Virus record (IMG/VR): IMGVR_UViG_3300032246_001180
Location: 104,243-168,242 of that record
Length of the DNA stretch: 64,000 nt
Direction: 5' to 3' (one strand)
Origin: a virus
Of this stretch, positions 36,833 to 46,942 are shown piece by piece (the stretch's first letter is position 1; every line of letters starts with the position of its first letter). Below the pieces are notes generated by a model, which searched no databases, was not told the DNA's origin, and was given only the letters and a program-made list of their open reading frames with translations. A program made the position numbers and the translations under genes.

Positions 36833-38487
36833 TGGAAAACTTTTTAGGAAAAAATGGCTTTGTTTGGTGGACAGGTGTTGTTGAAGACAGACTGGATCCT
36901 TTAAATTTAGGTCGCTGTCGTGTTCGTATTTTTGGTTGGCACACTGCTGATAAAATGGCGATGCCTACTGCAACATTACCTTGGGCATTACCAAAGTTGC
37001 CTGTCAATAATTCTAAAACATTTACCACGCCAGCCGAAGGTGAGTGGGTAACAGGATTCTTTTTTGACGGTGAATCTGGACAATTTCCTGTTTATGATGG
37101 CGTTCTTCCTGGTATAGCTAAAGGCGCTACTAATCCACAAACAGGATTTGCAGACCCTAGAACAGATGCACAGTTAACAGCCAGTCCTGCTTTTCCAGCT
37201 AAAACTGTTATTCCTACTGATGGTTCAGGTGCAGAAACAAATAATCAACCAGCACCTAGAAATCCTATAGATGTGGGATTTCCAAGCACAAATAAATTAG
37301 CAATTAATGATACTACAAATCAAGCTTCACAAATAGTCAGTAGAGCTTTTGCTACTACACAAAATATTGCTGGACCTGAAGCTAAAACATTAGGTACAGC
37401 TATTGCTGGTGCGGCTCAAGGTGCAGCACAGGTGTTACAAGGTATTCAACCTGATTTAGAAAAATTAGTACCTAAAGCTTCTGAGTTGGCGAATAGTATT
37501 GAACCTTCAATGAATTCATTAACAAAATCATTGCAGTCAAGTGGCGGAGGAATACCGTCATTATCGGGATTATTAAGTGGTGCTGCGCCGTCATTAAACT
37601 CTGCGATAGGTAGTTTAGGTGGTCCTGAAGCGCAAGCAAAATTTCAAAAAGATTTAGCCACAGCACAAAAGAATATGGCATCGGCTGAAACTTCTGTAAG
37701 TGAACAAATAGCAAAAGCACAAAAAGCAGCGAGCGAAGCAGCTGAAAAAGCAAAAGCCGCTTTAGAAAAAGATTTACCTACATTACAAGCCGAATCTAAA
37801 AATATTGCTGGTTCAATATCGGACAAATTAAAAGAATTATCTGCTGGAAATGTATCAACAAAAACTCCGGTCATATTAAGTCCAGCAACAATAGGTAGTA
37901 TAACTGCAGCCACAACAAGTTTTGAAAGTGGTCTATATAAAAACACACCAGATGACAGATTAACATATAGTGGAATGGATTATATTATTTGGGACAGAAC
38001 CAATGCGGAGAGATTAAGAAGAAAACTTCCTAGTTTAACAGAAATTGGTTCTCCTAGACCACCAGAAGATGCACCAGCACAAGTACCTAAAGCAAACCTA
38101 GGTGCTGTTGCACCCGCACCATTGGTGGCAACTTTAGCACCAAACAAAATTCCAGACCAAGTACCTTTGGAAAAAACACCTAGTACACAAAAGAAATCAT
38201 TTGAAAATTCTTTAGATTTATTTGGTAAAATGGTTGAAGAAGATACTTCTACTTTGTTAGCACAATTACCATCTGTAACAAATCGAGCCACCTTGCTTGT
38301 ATTTTTTGAAAAACAAACTGCGCTTACTGCAAAATGGAATAGTATGGCCGATGAAATCCAAAGCGCACTCACAGGCGATGATAAACAAAAAGCTTTCACT
38401 TCAACATATTCCACAAAAAATAAGGCAATAAGGAATATAAAAAAGGCAACTGATGCAAGAATTGAAGTATTAAATGCACAAGGATAA
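36832..38487 (+). CDS. baseplate hub/spike protein, gp5 N-terminal-like, no lysozyme
   Basis: A 551-residue protein. Residues 1-95 resemble the OB fold of T4 gp5 (WTGVVEDRLDPLNLGRCRVR, IFGWHTADK, WVTGFFFDGESGQFPVYDGV). No lysozyme domain with catalytic Glu is visible. Residues about 170-340 are an Ala/Gln/Lys coiled coil (ATAQKNMASAETSVSEQIAK). A later segment resembles TYSGMDYIIWDRTNAERLRR, a hub-type motif. The beta-helical needle is encoded separately at 38491. Confidence 0.78.
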   Translation: MENFLGKNGFVWWTGVVEDRLDPLNLGRCRVRIFGWHTADKMAMPTATLPWALPKLPVNNSKTFTTPAEGEWVTGFFFDGESGQFPVYDGVLPGIAKGATNPQTGFADPRTDAQLTASPAFPAKTVIPTDGSGAETNNQPAPRNPIDVGFPSTNKLAINDTTNQASQIVSRAFATTQNIAGPEAKTLGTAIAGAAQGAAQVLQGIQPDLEKLVPKASELANSIEPSMNSLTKSLQSSGGGIPSLSGLLSGAAPSLNSAIGSLGGPEAQAKFQKDLATAQKNMASAETSVSEQIAKAQKAASEAAEKAKAALEKDLPTLQAESKNIAGSISDKLKELSAGNVSTKTPVILSPATIGSITAATTSFESGLYKNTPDDRLTYSGMDYIIWDRTNAERLRRKLPSLTEIGSPRPPEDAPAQVPKANLGAVAPAPLVATLAPNKIPDQVPLEKTPSTQKKSFENSLDLFGKMVEEDTSTLLAQLPSVTNRATLLVFFEKQTALTAKWNSMADEIQSALTGDDKQKAFTSTYSTKNKAIRNIKKATDARIEVLNAQG

Positions 38488-38490
38488 AAT

Positions 38491-39345
38491 ATGCCATCAG
38501 AATTAGAACAAGCACTCAGTCAGTCCAATAAACAGTTGGCGGCTTTAACTGAAATTGTAGACAATAGAAAAAAATACGACCAAAAAGGCGACCAGCTTGA
38601 GGCAGTAATTTACCCAAATAATGAATCAAGTGAACCTGTAACATCATACGATTCAAAATATCCGTATAACCACTCAACAATAACTGAATCTGGTCATACC
38701 TTTGAATTGGACGACACTCCTGGTGCTGAAAGAGTGTCTTTATCTCACAGAACAGGCACTTTCTTTGAAGTTCATCCAGATGGATCCAAAGTAGAAAAGA
38801 TTATGAATGATAATATGACAGTTATTGTTAAAAATAACGAAATCTATATTATGGGTGATGAAAAAAGGTCTACACAAGGTAATTTGAAAGTCTTCATCAA
38901 AGGAAATGCTAAATTAGAAGTAGGTGGTGATGTAGAACTTCAGGTGAATGGTAATATGACTATGAAAGTTGAAGGAATGTATACTGCAATGGCAGAATCA
39001 TTCAATTTTGTTGGTCCTATTAACCACGTTGGTGATATTAACTGTACAGGTAATATTATAAATCAAGGAAACATTTCATCCGCTAAGAATATTCAAGCGG
39101 AATTAGATTTTGTTGGCCACCAAGATTTATTGTTGGATAGAGATGCATCTATTGGTAGAGATGCAACGATTACCCGTGATGAATTTATTGGAAGAAACAT
39201 TACATCCGGTACAAATGGTTCTGCAACCATGTCAGTTAATGGTTCTGCATCGTTTACTGGCGATGTAGTAGCAAATGGTATCAGTTTAGATAATCATACG
39301 CATCCTGATGCACAAGGCGGTAACACAGGACCGCCAAATGTTTAA
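38491..39345 (+). CDS. baseplate central spike, gp5 C-terminal/gpV-like
   Basis: A 284-residue protein. The middle has a VgrG/gp5-like stretch (SGHTFELDDTPGAERVSLSH, GTFFEVHPDGSKVEKI), then regular beta-helix repeats (ELQVNGNMTMKVEGMY). The tip has H-x-H as HTHPDAQGG near residues 272-280, like the metal-binding tip of P2 gpV. It is the membrane-piercing needle. Its end overlaps the start of a non-structural oxygenase-like gene by eight bases. Confidence 0.85.
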   Translation: MPSELEQALSQSNKQLAALTEIVDNRKKYDQKGDQLEAVIYPNNESSEPVTSYDSKYPYNHSTITESGHTFELDDTPGAERVSLSHRTGTFFEVHPDGSKVEKIMNDNMTVIVKNNEIYIMGDEKRSTQGNLKVFIKGNAKLEVGGDVELQVNGNMTMKVEGMYTAMAESFNFVGPINHVGDINCTGNIINQGNISSAKNIQAELDFVGHQDLLLDRDASIGRDATITRDEFIGRNITSGTNGSATMSVNGSASFTGDVVANGISLDNHTHPDAQGGNTGPPNV

Positions 39346-40135
39346 TTCCAAAAATTCGAATTTTTCTGTTCCGGCTCAAGATTTTTTTCCGACAGCTTCA
39401 GGAGCTGGAAAAGCGATTTTAGTCCACGCAAAAGAAGATAGTGATGAAAGAATTTCATGTGAAGTTGACATATTAGATGCAAGAGAATTATTAAATACAT
39501 CACTAGACACCAATGGTTTTGTTTTATGTAACAATGAAACAAAGGTTAACAATTTTTTTGATCCACAAGAAATTTGCAACATTTATTATCCAGAAATTGT
39601 CAATTTATTAAAGAAACAAACTGGAGCTAAAAAAGTTTTTATATTTAATCATACGTTTCGTTCTGGTGACGAATTAGAAAGAATTACATTAAAAAATATG
39701 CGTCAAGCAGCTTTACCGCCAGCAAAAATGGTACATAATGATTATACTGATTGGTCTGGACCACAAGAACTTAAAATAAGACTTTCTGAAGAAACAAAAG
39801 AACGATTTGCAATTATACATACATGGCAACCAATAAAACCTGTATTATCTGATCCGTTAGCCATAGTAGATGCAAAAAGTGTGAATGAAAGTGATTTAAT
39901 TGTCAAAACAATAGATTCTGGAAGTAGAATCAATCAAACTTACCATATGAAACATAATTCCACACATAAATGGTATTATTATCCTAATATGCAACCAAAT
40001 GAAGTGTTATTTTTTAAAGGTTATGACTCCGAAAAAGACGGTAGAACAAGATTTACACCACACGCATCATTCAGTATGGGAAACGATACACCTTCAAGAC
40101 AAAGTATTGAATTAAGAACATTTGTTTTCTTCTAA
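39338..40135 (+). CDS. CmcJ/AsaB-family oxygenase-like protein within the baseplate cluster
   Basis: A 265-residue protein with CmcJ/NvfI/AsaB hydroxylase/desaturase blocks: IIHTWQPIKPVLSDPLAIVD, DAKSVNESDLI, HKWYYYPNMQPNEVLFFKGY, DSEKDGRTRFTPHASF, and RQSIELRTFVFF at the end. Such enzymes are 2-oxoglutarate dioxygenase-like and act in natural-product pathways of fungi and bacteria. Here the gene overlaps the spike end and precedes gp25. It may modify virion proteins or a host metabolite. The start at 39338 replaces a longer in-frame option. Confidence 0.8.
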   Translation: MFNSKNSNFSVPAQDFFPTASGAGKAILVHAKEDSDERISCEVDILDARELLNTSLDTNGFVLCNNETKVNNFFDPQEICNIYYPEIVNLLKKQTGAKKVFIFNHTFRSGDELERITLKNMRQAALPPAKMVHNDYTDWSGPQELKIRLSEETKERFAIIHTWQPIKPVLSDPLAIVDAKSVNESDLIVKTIDSGSRINQTYHMKHNSTHKWYYYPNMQPNEVLFFKGYDSEKDGRTRFTPHASFSMGNDTPSRQSIELRTFVFF

Positions 40136-40156
40136 TTTAAGCGTAATAAATAAAGA

Positions 40157-40552
40157 ATGGCAACCAAACAACTAAACATATATTCCGATATAGATTTCAC
40201 TTTCACCAAGAAACCGGTGACGGGTGATGTGGCTTTATCTTACAACGACAACGCTGTGATTAGGTCAATAAGAAATTTGTTGTTGACGAATGAGTTTGAA
40301 AGACCATTTAATCCATCATTAGGTTCTAATATCAATGCGTTATTGTTTGAACCCGATTCACCATTTACGGCCAGTTCTTTAGAATCTGAAATAACGAACA
40401 CGATAAAGAATTATGAACCAAGAGCTAATTTAGTTGATGTAACGGTGGTTCCTATGCCGGATAATAATGCATATAATGTGCAAGTAACCTTCTACATAGA
40501 AAATGCCACATTACCAACCGTTGTAACACTTCTTTTAGAGAGAAACAGATAA
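40157..40552 (+). CDS. 25: baseplate wedge protein, gp25-like
   Basis: A 131-residue protein with SYNDNAVIRSIRNLLLTNEF, then ERPFNPSLGSNINALLFEP near residues 27-66. This is the classic gp25/lysozyme-like baseplate wedge signature (I-x-N-x-L-x-T-x-x-x-E-R). T4 gp25 is 132 residues. It binds sheath and gp6. It shares a near-overlap with the gp6 gene, as expected. Confidence 0.92.
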   Translation: MATKQLNIYSDIDFTFTKKPVTGDVALSYNDNAVIRSIRNLLLTNEFERPFNPSLGSNINALLFEPDSPFTASSLESEITNTIKNYEPRANLVDVTVVPMPDNNAYNVQVTFYIENATLPTVVTLLLERNR

Positions 40553-40553
40553 A

Positions 40554-42635
40554 ATGGCAGGAGCTAACTCAAACATTCAAATGACCGACTTAGATTTTAA
40601 TGATATAAAATCAAGTCTTAAATTATTCCTACAATCACAAGATACTTTAAAAGATTACAACTATGAAGGTTCGGCTCTTTCAAATCTTTTAGATATTCTT
40701 GCATACAACACTCAATACAATGCATACTATCTAAACATGGTTGCTAATGAGATGTTTTTAGATTCTGCATTGCAGAGAGGTTCTGTTGTTTCTCATGCCA
40801 AACTATTAGATTATGTTCCAAAATCTGCGATTGCACCAACAGCACAAATTCAATTAAAAGTTAATCAAGTTACCGATTCATCATTAACTTTACCAAAATT
40901 TACAAGATTTATTTCTGAAGCAATTGACGGAGTAAACTATAGTTTTGTTACTACAGACACCAATACTGTAAACACAGTAAATAATGTGGCGACTTATGAT
41001 AATTTACATATCAAACAAGGAACACCTGAAACATTAACATTCATGGTTGATTCTATTGCTAATCCAAAATATGTATTTGAAATACCAGATTCGGGCGTTG
41101 ACACAACAACCATTTCGGTTACTGTGCAACAATCAACCTCAAACACATACTCAGATTCTTATAGTGTTGCAAGTAATTTCTTAATTTTAAATCCAGATTC
41201 TAAAGTATTCTTTTTACAAGAAAATATCAAAGGTAACTATGAAGTATACTTTGGTGATGGAATTTTAGGTAAAAAACTAAATGATGGTAATGTGGTTATT
41301 GTAACTTATATTCTGACTAAAGGTACAGCAGGAGCATCTGCGAACGCTTTTGTATTAGTAGATTCAATCGGTGGATACGCTAACACCACCATCAACCCTC
41401 TAGTTGGTGCTACTACAGGCGGTAACAGAGAATCAATTGAGTCTATTAAATTTCAAGCACCTAAGTCTTATGCATCACAAGGTCGTGCAGTTTCTAAGAA
41501 CGATTATATTACTTTGATTCAACAAAATAAATTAGGTTATTCTTTTGATGCTGTTAATGTTTGGGGTGGAGAAGAAAACTTGCCGCCTGTTTATGGCCAA
41601 GTATTTGTATGTTTAAAACCAACAGGCGCTTACGCTTTAACGGACACACAAAAACAAGATATCATTACAGAAGTAATTAAACCTATTTCTGTTGTAACAG
41701 TTTCTCCAACAATTGTTGATCCAGATTATACATACATTCAAGTTAATGCTAATGTTGTTTATAATCCAACAAAAACAAATCTTAGTTCTAGCCAACTTAA
41801 TTCAGCAGTTGCCTCAGCAATCCAATCTTTTAGTGATAGAACTTTAAATACTTTTAATGCTACTTTTTTAGGCAGTCAATTAACGTCTGCAATACAATCA
41901 GTTGATGGTTCTATTTTGACAAGCGAATTAAATATTCAACTGCAAAAGAAATTTTATCCAAGTTTAACTGTATCAAAAACATATACTTTAAACTTTAACA
42001 CACCGTTGAAAAAAGGTGTATTATTGTCTGGCATCAGTAGTTCTCCTGGTATTCAACAAAGAAACCCAACAACTCTATCACAAATTATTGATGGAATTTA
42101 TTTTGAAGAGGTGCCTAGTTCTACAGGCGGAATTTCTTCTGTTTCAATTATCAATCCTGGTTTTTCTTATACATATGCACCGACCGTAAGCATATATGGT
42201 GATGGAACAGGTGCAACGGCTGAAGCCATTATTAATACAACCGGCCGAATAACCAAAATTAATGTTACAAATGCTGGTACAGGTTATACTAGTGCGGTTG
42301 TGGTAATCACACCAAGCGCATATGATACAACCGGTCTTAATGGTGCAGCAACTGCTGTTCTAGAAGGTCAATTCGGCACACTTAGAAGTTTCTATTATAA
42401 TTCTAATAACGTCAAAACAATTTTCAATAGTAACATAGGTAGTGTGGATTATGTAAATGGTATTATTACTTTGACAGATTTTAATCCATATCAGATAGAT
42501 AATCCATTAGGTCAATTAACAATATCTGTTGTACCAAACTCAACAATAGTTAGTTCTTCATACAATAAAATTATAACTGTAGACCCTTACGATGCAAATT
42601 CTATTACAGTTAATATGATATCTAAAACACAATGA
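40554..42635 (+). CDS. 6: baseplate wedge protein, gp6-like
   Basis: A 693-residue protein starting MAGANSNIQMTDLDFNDIKS, with YEGSALSNLLDILAYNTQYN near residues 38-57, MVANEMFLDSALQRGSVVSH, and a late block PKSYASQGRAVSKNDYITLI. These match T4 gp6 (660 residues), the main wedge dimer. An insertion near residues 525-585 (FSYTYAPTVSIYGDGTGATA, then TGYTS) is a Gly-rich module also found in other baseplate proteins here. Confidence 0.9.
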   Translation: MAGANSNIQMTDLDFNDIKSSLKLFLQSQDTLKDYNYEGSALSNLLDILAYNTQYNAYYLNMVANEMFLDSALQRGSVVSHAKLLDYVPKSAIAPTAQIQLKVNQVTDSSLTLPKFTRFISEAIDGVNYSFVTTDTNTVNTVNNVATYDNLHIKQGTPETLTFMVDSIANPKYVFEIPDSGVDTTTISVTVQQSTSNTYSDSYSVASNFLILNPDSKVFFLQENIKGNYEVYFGDGILGKKLNDGNVVIVTYILTKGTAGASANAFVLVDSIGGYANTTINPLVGATTGGNRESIESIKFQAPKSYASQGRAVSKNDYITLIQQNKLGYSFDAVNVWGGEENLPPVYGQVFVCLKPTGAYALTDTQKQDIITEVIKPISVVTVSPTIVDPDYTYIQVNANVVYNPTKTNLSSSQLNSAVASAIQSFSDRTLNTFNATFLGSQLTSAIQSVDGSILTSELNIQLQKKFYPSLTVSKTYTLNFNTPLKKGVLLSGISSSPGIQQRNPTTLSQIIDGIYFEEVPSSTGGISSVSIINPGFSYTYAPTVSIYGDGTGATAEAIINTTGRITKINVTNAGTGYTSAVVVITPSAYDTTGLNGAATAVLEGQFGTLRSFYYNSNNVKTIFNSNIGSVDYVNGIITLTDFNPYQIDNPLGQLTISVVPNSTIVSSSYNKIITVDPYDANSITVNMISKTQ

Positions 42636-45600
42636 TACCTAACGACCAAAGAACCTCTTTATTAATCCCATCACAACTTCCTGGATTTATTCGGGATGAA
42701 GCTGATTCTGGTGGTGCATATGAAAATTTTGTTCACTTCATTCAAGCTTACTATGAATGGATGGAAGAAAATGGGAATGTAATTGATAGAACTAAAAATA
42801 TTTCACAGTATACGGATATTGATGCCACAACAAGTGAATTTATAGATTATTTCTTAAATGATTTTCTTGCTTATTTTCCTAAAGATTCTTTAACAAATAA
42901 ACAGCAAGCAATTAAAGTTGCTCGCCAACTATATCAATCAAAAGGTACAATTTCATCGTATCAACTTCTTTTTAGAATGTTGTTCAATTCAGATTTTGAT
43001 ATTTTTTATACAAAAGATGCGGTACTTAAAGCATCATCAGGTATTTGGTACGTTCCAAAAAGTTTGAAACTTTCTACAAATGATACCAGATTCTTAGACA
43101 TTAAAAATCTTAGAATTTTGGGTGAAACCTCAAAGTCAATTGCAACAATTGAAAATTCAATTTATGCAAGAAATAAAACAGAAGTTTTTATCTCCAACAT
43201 TGAACGACTATTCAATTCAGGAGAATTTGTTCGTATTGTAGATTCAAATAATCAAGATGTTATTATTAACGGAACAAATCTTAGAGCAAAAATTGTAGGA
43301 CAAATTAGCCAAATTAACGTAGCTAAAGATATTTTAGGTAATGCTTTGCGAGGTTCAAACTATGGCACAGGCGATCCTGTTGTAGTTTATGGTGGTTTGA
43401 ATACTGAAATTACTAATCCAGTCGGTGCTCAAGCTGTAGTTGGTCAAACAACATCTGGTTCTATTCAAAGCATCACAGTAACATCAGGTGGATTTGGTTA
43501 CAGATTAAGTCCAAATACTGTTATAAATTTTGGTGGACTAGATGCTTCTGCACAAATTCCAACTGCGGTTGTAGCATCTATTGATCCATCAGCATCCAAC
43601 TCTGCAAATGTAACCTACTTACCACAAGAAATTATTAGTTACAAATCATCTGTTGTAATAGGCAATTCAAATTACTTTTTTGCAAATGGTTATACATTAA
43701 ACGTCAATACAAGTTTGTATTCGGTTAATGCCAACACATTTAAAATTAGTGAAACTCTTTACCAAGGTCCTAGTGGCAATCCAACCTTTTCTGGCGTGGT
43801 ATCGAGATGGGATTCATCCAATGGTATTATTAAATTTAGTTCTGCGAGTGGTACTCCTACTAGAAACGCAAATGTAATTAGTAGTTCAACATCCAATGTA
43901 GCAAACGTTAGAAGTTATTATACATCAAACGCAAACACAGCTATAGTTGAAGCTTTAACTTTTATATCTTTTGAAACTTTTCCAATATCATCTGTTTTGG
44001 TCAACAGTCAAGGCGGCGGCATTAGAACACAACCAACCGTTGTAGCCGACACACTTTATCCTTCCGACATATATGATGCAACTAAAACTGGAAATTTAAG
44101 AAACATAGGTATCTTAGGTCCTATTCAAATCAATAATGGTGGAGTGGGTTACAGAGCAAATGATAGAATTGTTTTTTCTGGAGGTTCAGGTTATGGAGCA
44201 TTTGCAAACGTAACTAATGTAAGTTCTACCGGTGCAATTACAGAAATAAAATATGTTCAAAACAACAGTTCAATTTATCCATTAGGTGGTCAAGGTTTTA
44301 ATTATGCTCTACCAACAATAACAGTTAACTCATCTAATACTGCGGCTTATAATGCATCGTTGTCTGTAACATCTACTTTAGGCGATGGAGCTGTATTTGA
44401 TACTACTTTAGATAGAGTTGGAACTGTAACATCAATTGTTGTTACCGAACCAGGAGAAGATTATATTGGTGCACCAACAATTTCATTAAAAGTTATTGAT
44501 TTATTGGTACAAGGCGCAGATGTTTTGAATTTACCAAATAAAACTATGAAGGTGTATCAGGGTACTGATATTAACACCGCATCTTTTTATGCTAACGTAG
44601 ATTCTATTGCAGCGATTACTTCTACAACTAATATAAATCCAGCACTAACAGATTACTTGTTGAGAATTTATAATTATCAATCATTACCTTCTACTTCACA
44701 AGTATTGAAGTTTACTAATTCAAATATTCAATTAACAATCGACCCACAAACAGTTTCGGCTAATGCTTTCTATACAGGAAGTCCATCATTTCAAGATGGC
44801 ATTAGAATATACGGTGATGGAAATGCAAAAGCTGATGCATCTTTCTTAAACGGTCTTGTTATTGGCCAAGGACAATACTTAAACTCACAAGGACAACCAA
44901 GTTCTTATGATATATTACAAAGTCAAAATTTCAATAACTTTACCTATCAAATCACGGTAGAAAAAGAGATATCAAAATATAGAGAAGCTTTATTAAATCT
45001 ACTTCATCCTACAGGAATGAAAGTCATTGGCCGTTTCAAACTGGTTTCAGAAGGAGATAATAATAATACTCTACATTCAGTTGTATTTAATAAAGCTAGA
45101 ACTTTATATTACTATACTAATGATAACAGTTCTAATGCTGTTATGAGAACAGACTTTTCAAACACAAGTACAAATACAGTTATTTTCTATAATATTGGTG
45201 TTGGAACAAATATTGCTAATATTATTTTTGCAAACAGTTCTATCTTCTTAGGTCCAACCAATGGTCCAGACGTATATTCTAAAGTCAAAACGGTTGATTA
45301 TGCAAACAACAAAATTGTTTTAACAGAAGATATTTTCTTAACCTATTCTAACGTTGCTCATGCAACCGGATCCATTGGTTCAAGCACTATAAATATAACG
45401 TCCATATATACCGATAGATACAACATCGTTAATAATGGAGTGTACAGTAATACCGCATACCCGTTGAAGGATATTATATTTGCTGGTGACCAGATTTTAG
45501 TTGCAAACAATACTGCCAAAACAGTACAGAGTATCAATTATGTAACAGGAACAATAACATTAACTACAAACCTGACAGCAAATACGAATTCAAATGTGGC

Positions 45601-45754
45601 GGTCAGTAGAACATTTTCTGCTGGTGGAACTGTATCAAATAAACAACAAGTTAAGATTTATGGTACTGTAGGAACTCAATACTATCCAGAACTTGTAACC
45701 GAAAATGGCGATTCATTAATAACAGAAGATGGCGACTTAATTCTTTTAGACTAG
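42632..45754 (+). CDS. baseplate wedge protein in the gp7 position
   Basis: A 1040-residue protein. The N-terminus (RTSLLIPSQLPGFIRDEADS, NFVHFIQAYYEWMEENG, QYTDIDATTSEFIDYFLNDF) is typical of large virion proteins next to gp6 in T4-like phages, and its length matches T4 gp7 (1032). The middle has Gly-rich GFGYR/GVGYR repeats. It ends with a short repeat of ENGDSLITEDGDLILL. It overlaps gp6 by four bases. Role as gp7 is by position and length. Confidence 0.75.
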   Translation: MIPNDQRTSLLIPSQLPGFIRDEADSGGAYENFVHFIQAYYEWMEENGNVIDRTKNISQYTDIDATTSEFIDYFLNDFLAYFPKDSLTNKQQAIKVARQLYQSKGTISSYQLLFRMLFNSDFDIFYTKDAVLKASSGIWYVPKSLKLSTNDTRFLDIKNLRILGETSKSIATIENSIYARNKTEVFISNIERLFNSGEFVRIVDSNNQDVIINGTNLRAKIVGQISQINVAKDILGNALRGSNYGTGDPVVVYGGLNTEITNPVGAQAVVGQTTSGSIQSITVTSGGFGYRLSPNTVINFGGLDASAQIPTAVVASIDPSASNSANVTYLPQEIISYKSSVVIGNSNYFFANGYTLNVNTSLYSVNANTFKISETLYQGPSGNPTFSGVVSRWDSSNGIIKFSSASGTPTRNANVISSSTSNVANVRSYYTSNANTAIVEALTFISFETFPISSVLVNSQGGGIRTQPTVVADTLYPSDIYDATKTGNLRNIGILGPIQINNGGVGYRANDRIVFSGGSGYGAFANVTNVSSTGAITEIKYVQNNSSIYPLGGQGFNYALPTITVNSSNTAAYNASLSVTSTLGDGAVFDTTLDRVGTVTSIVVTEPGEDYIGAPTISLKVIDLLVQGADVLNLPNKTMKVYQGTDINTASFYANVDSIAAITSTTNINPALTDYLLRIYNYQSLPSTSQVLKFTNSNIQLTIDPQTVSANAFYTGSPSFQDGIRIYGDGNAKADASFLNGLVIGQGQYLNSQGQPSSYDILQSQNFNNFTYQITVEKEISKYREALLNLLHPTGMKVIGRFKLVSEGDNNNTLHSVVFNKARTLYYYTNDNSSNAVMRTDFSNTSTNTVIFYNIGVGTNIANIIFANSSIFLGPTNGPDVYSKVKTVDYANNKIVLTEDIFLTYSNVAHATGSIGSSTINITSIYTDRYNIVNNGVYSNTAYPLKDIIFAGDQILVANNTAKTVQSINYVTGTITLTTNLTANTNSNVAVSRTFSAGGTVSNKQQVKIYGTVGTQYYPELVTENGDSLITEDGDLILLD

Positions 45755-45762
45755 GGTAATAA

Positions 45763-46929
45763 ATGTCAACAGTAAAAATATCACAACTACCACTCATCAC
45801 GGCATTAAATGCCAACACAGCCAATAGTTTGTTTATGGGTGTGGATATTCCAACAGGTGTTACCGGTAAATTTACCGCACATACGTTGGCGGCAAACCTT
45901 TACTCTAACGAAATATTAAATGTTGGTGTCAATCAACAGAACTTACCTAATACGATTGCACAATTTTCTTTGGGTGGCGAATCATATATCCAAACCAACC
46001 TCGTCAATACGAATGATGGTGGTACTGCTGACATAGTTGTAACCGCCAACGTAGGTTCTGGTGGTACGGATGCGGCCAACTTTATCGATATGGGTTATGC
46101 AAACAAGAACTATCAACCAGGTTCGGAATTTAATAATATTGGTAATGCTGTTAATCCAAAAGATGGTTATCTTTATGTTCAAGGTACCGCAGGATCAAAC
46201 GGTGGTAACTTAATTGTTGGTACAACTACATCGAATACAACATTAAAGTTTATTGTTGGTGGTGGTACAAGTGCAAATATTGTTGCTTCGATGACTTCTA
46301 ATAGTCTTGTGTTGAATACACAATCGTTTATTACTTTTGCTGATGGCACAAAACAAATTACAGCTGCAGCTTCTAATGCGTATTCACAGGCAGCTTTTGC
46401 ACAGGCAAATTCAGCAGCATCAAATACAATTATATCTCAAGGTATAAGTTCTACTCAAAATACAAACATTCAATCTGCATGGAACCAAGCGAATACCGCA
46501 AATAGTATTGCAAACACCGCATTACAAAACACCGCAAGTATTATTACGGCTGGTAACTTAACGGTTACTGGTAATTTACTAATAAATAACACAATTAATC
46601 CAGGAAAAGGTTTCATCTACACACCAAATATTTTTCCAAATTCGCAGACTGCAATTACGATTGACTTTGCAAATAACTCGGTTGTTCGTGCTCAGACAGC
46701 TGCAGGTTTAGTTGTAACATTATCAAACTTTGTAACAGGTAAAGTTGTTGATGCATGGATTACAAATACTGCTGGCACAAACCAAACATTTACTCATGGT
46801 GTTTCTGCTCTTAATTCAACAATTAATGCGACAACCTATAATATTCCAGGCACATCAACCATCTATGTAAAATACTGGAGTATGGATGGTACATTAACAA
46901 ATACTTTCTGTTCGATTGTTCACGCTTAA
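45763..46929 (+). CDS. virion tail-fibre-type protein
   Basis: A 388-residue protein starting MSTVKISQLPLITALNANTA. The middle is beta-rich with ASNAYSQAAFAQANSAASNT and STQNTNIQSAWNQANTANSI heptad-like Ala/Asn/Gln repeats. It ends with a small beta domain (MDGTLTNTFCSIVHA). It is typical of T4-like phage fibre or baseplate adaptor proteins. It lies between the gp7- and gp8-like genes, so it may be part of the baseplate rim. Confidence 0.72.
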   Translation: MSTVKISQLPLITALNANTANSLFMGVDIPTGVTGKFTAHTLAANLYSNEILNVGVNQQNLPNTIAQFSLGGESYIQTNLVNTNDGGTADIVVTANVGSGGTDAANFIDMGYANKNYQPGSEFNNIGNAVNPKDGYLYVQGTAGSNGGNLIVGTTTSNTTLKFIVGGGTSANIVASMTSNSLVLNTQSFITFADGTKQITAAASNAYSQAAFAQANSAASNTIISQGISSTQNTNIQSAWNQANTANSIANTALQNTASIITAGNLTVTGNLLINNTINPGKGFIYTPNIFPNSQTAITIDFANNSVVRAQTAAGLVVTLSNFVTGKVVDAWITNTAGTNQTFTHGVSALNSTINATTYNIPGTSTIYVKYWSMDGTLTNTFCSIVHA

Positions 46930-46942
46930 TAAATAAGAAACT

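Noticed and set aside
40145-40152. AATAAATA before gp25 as a late promoter
   Set aside because: It ends five bases before the ATG, leaving no room for a leader; the similar TAATAAATA before 46943 has the same problem.
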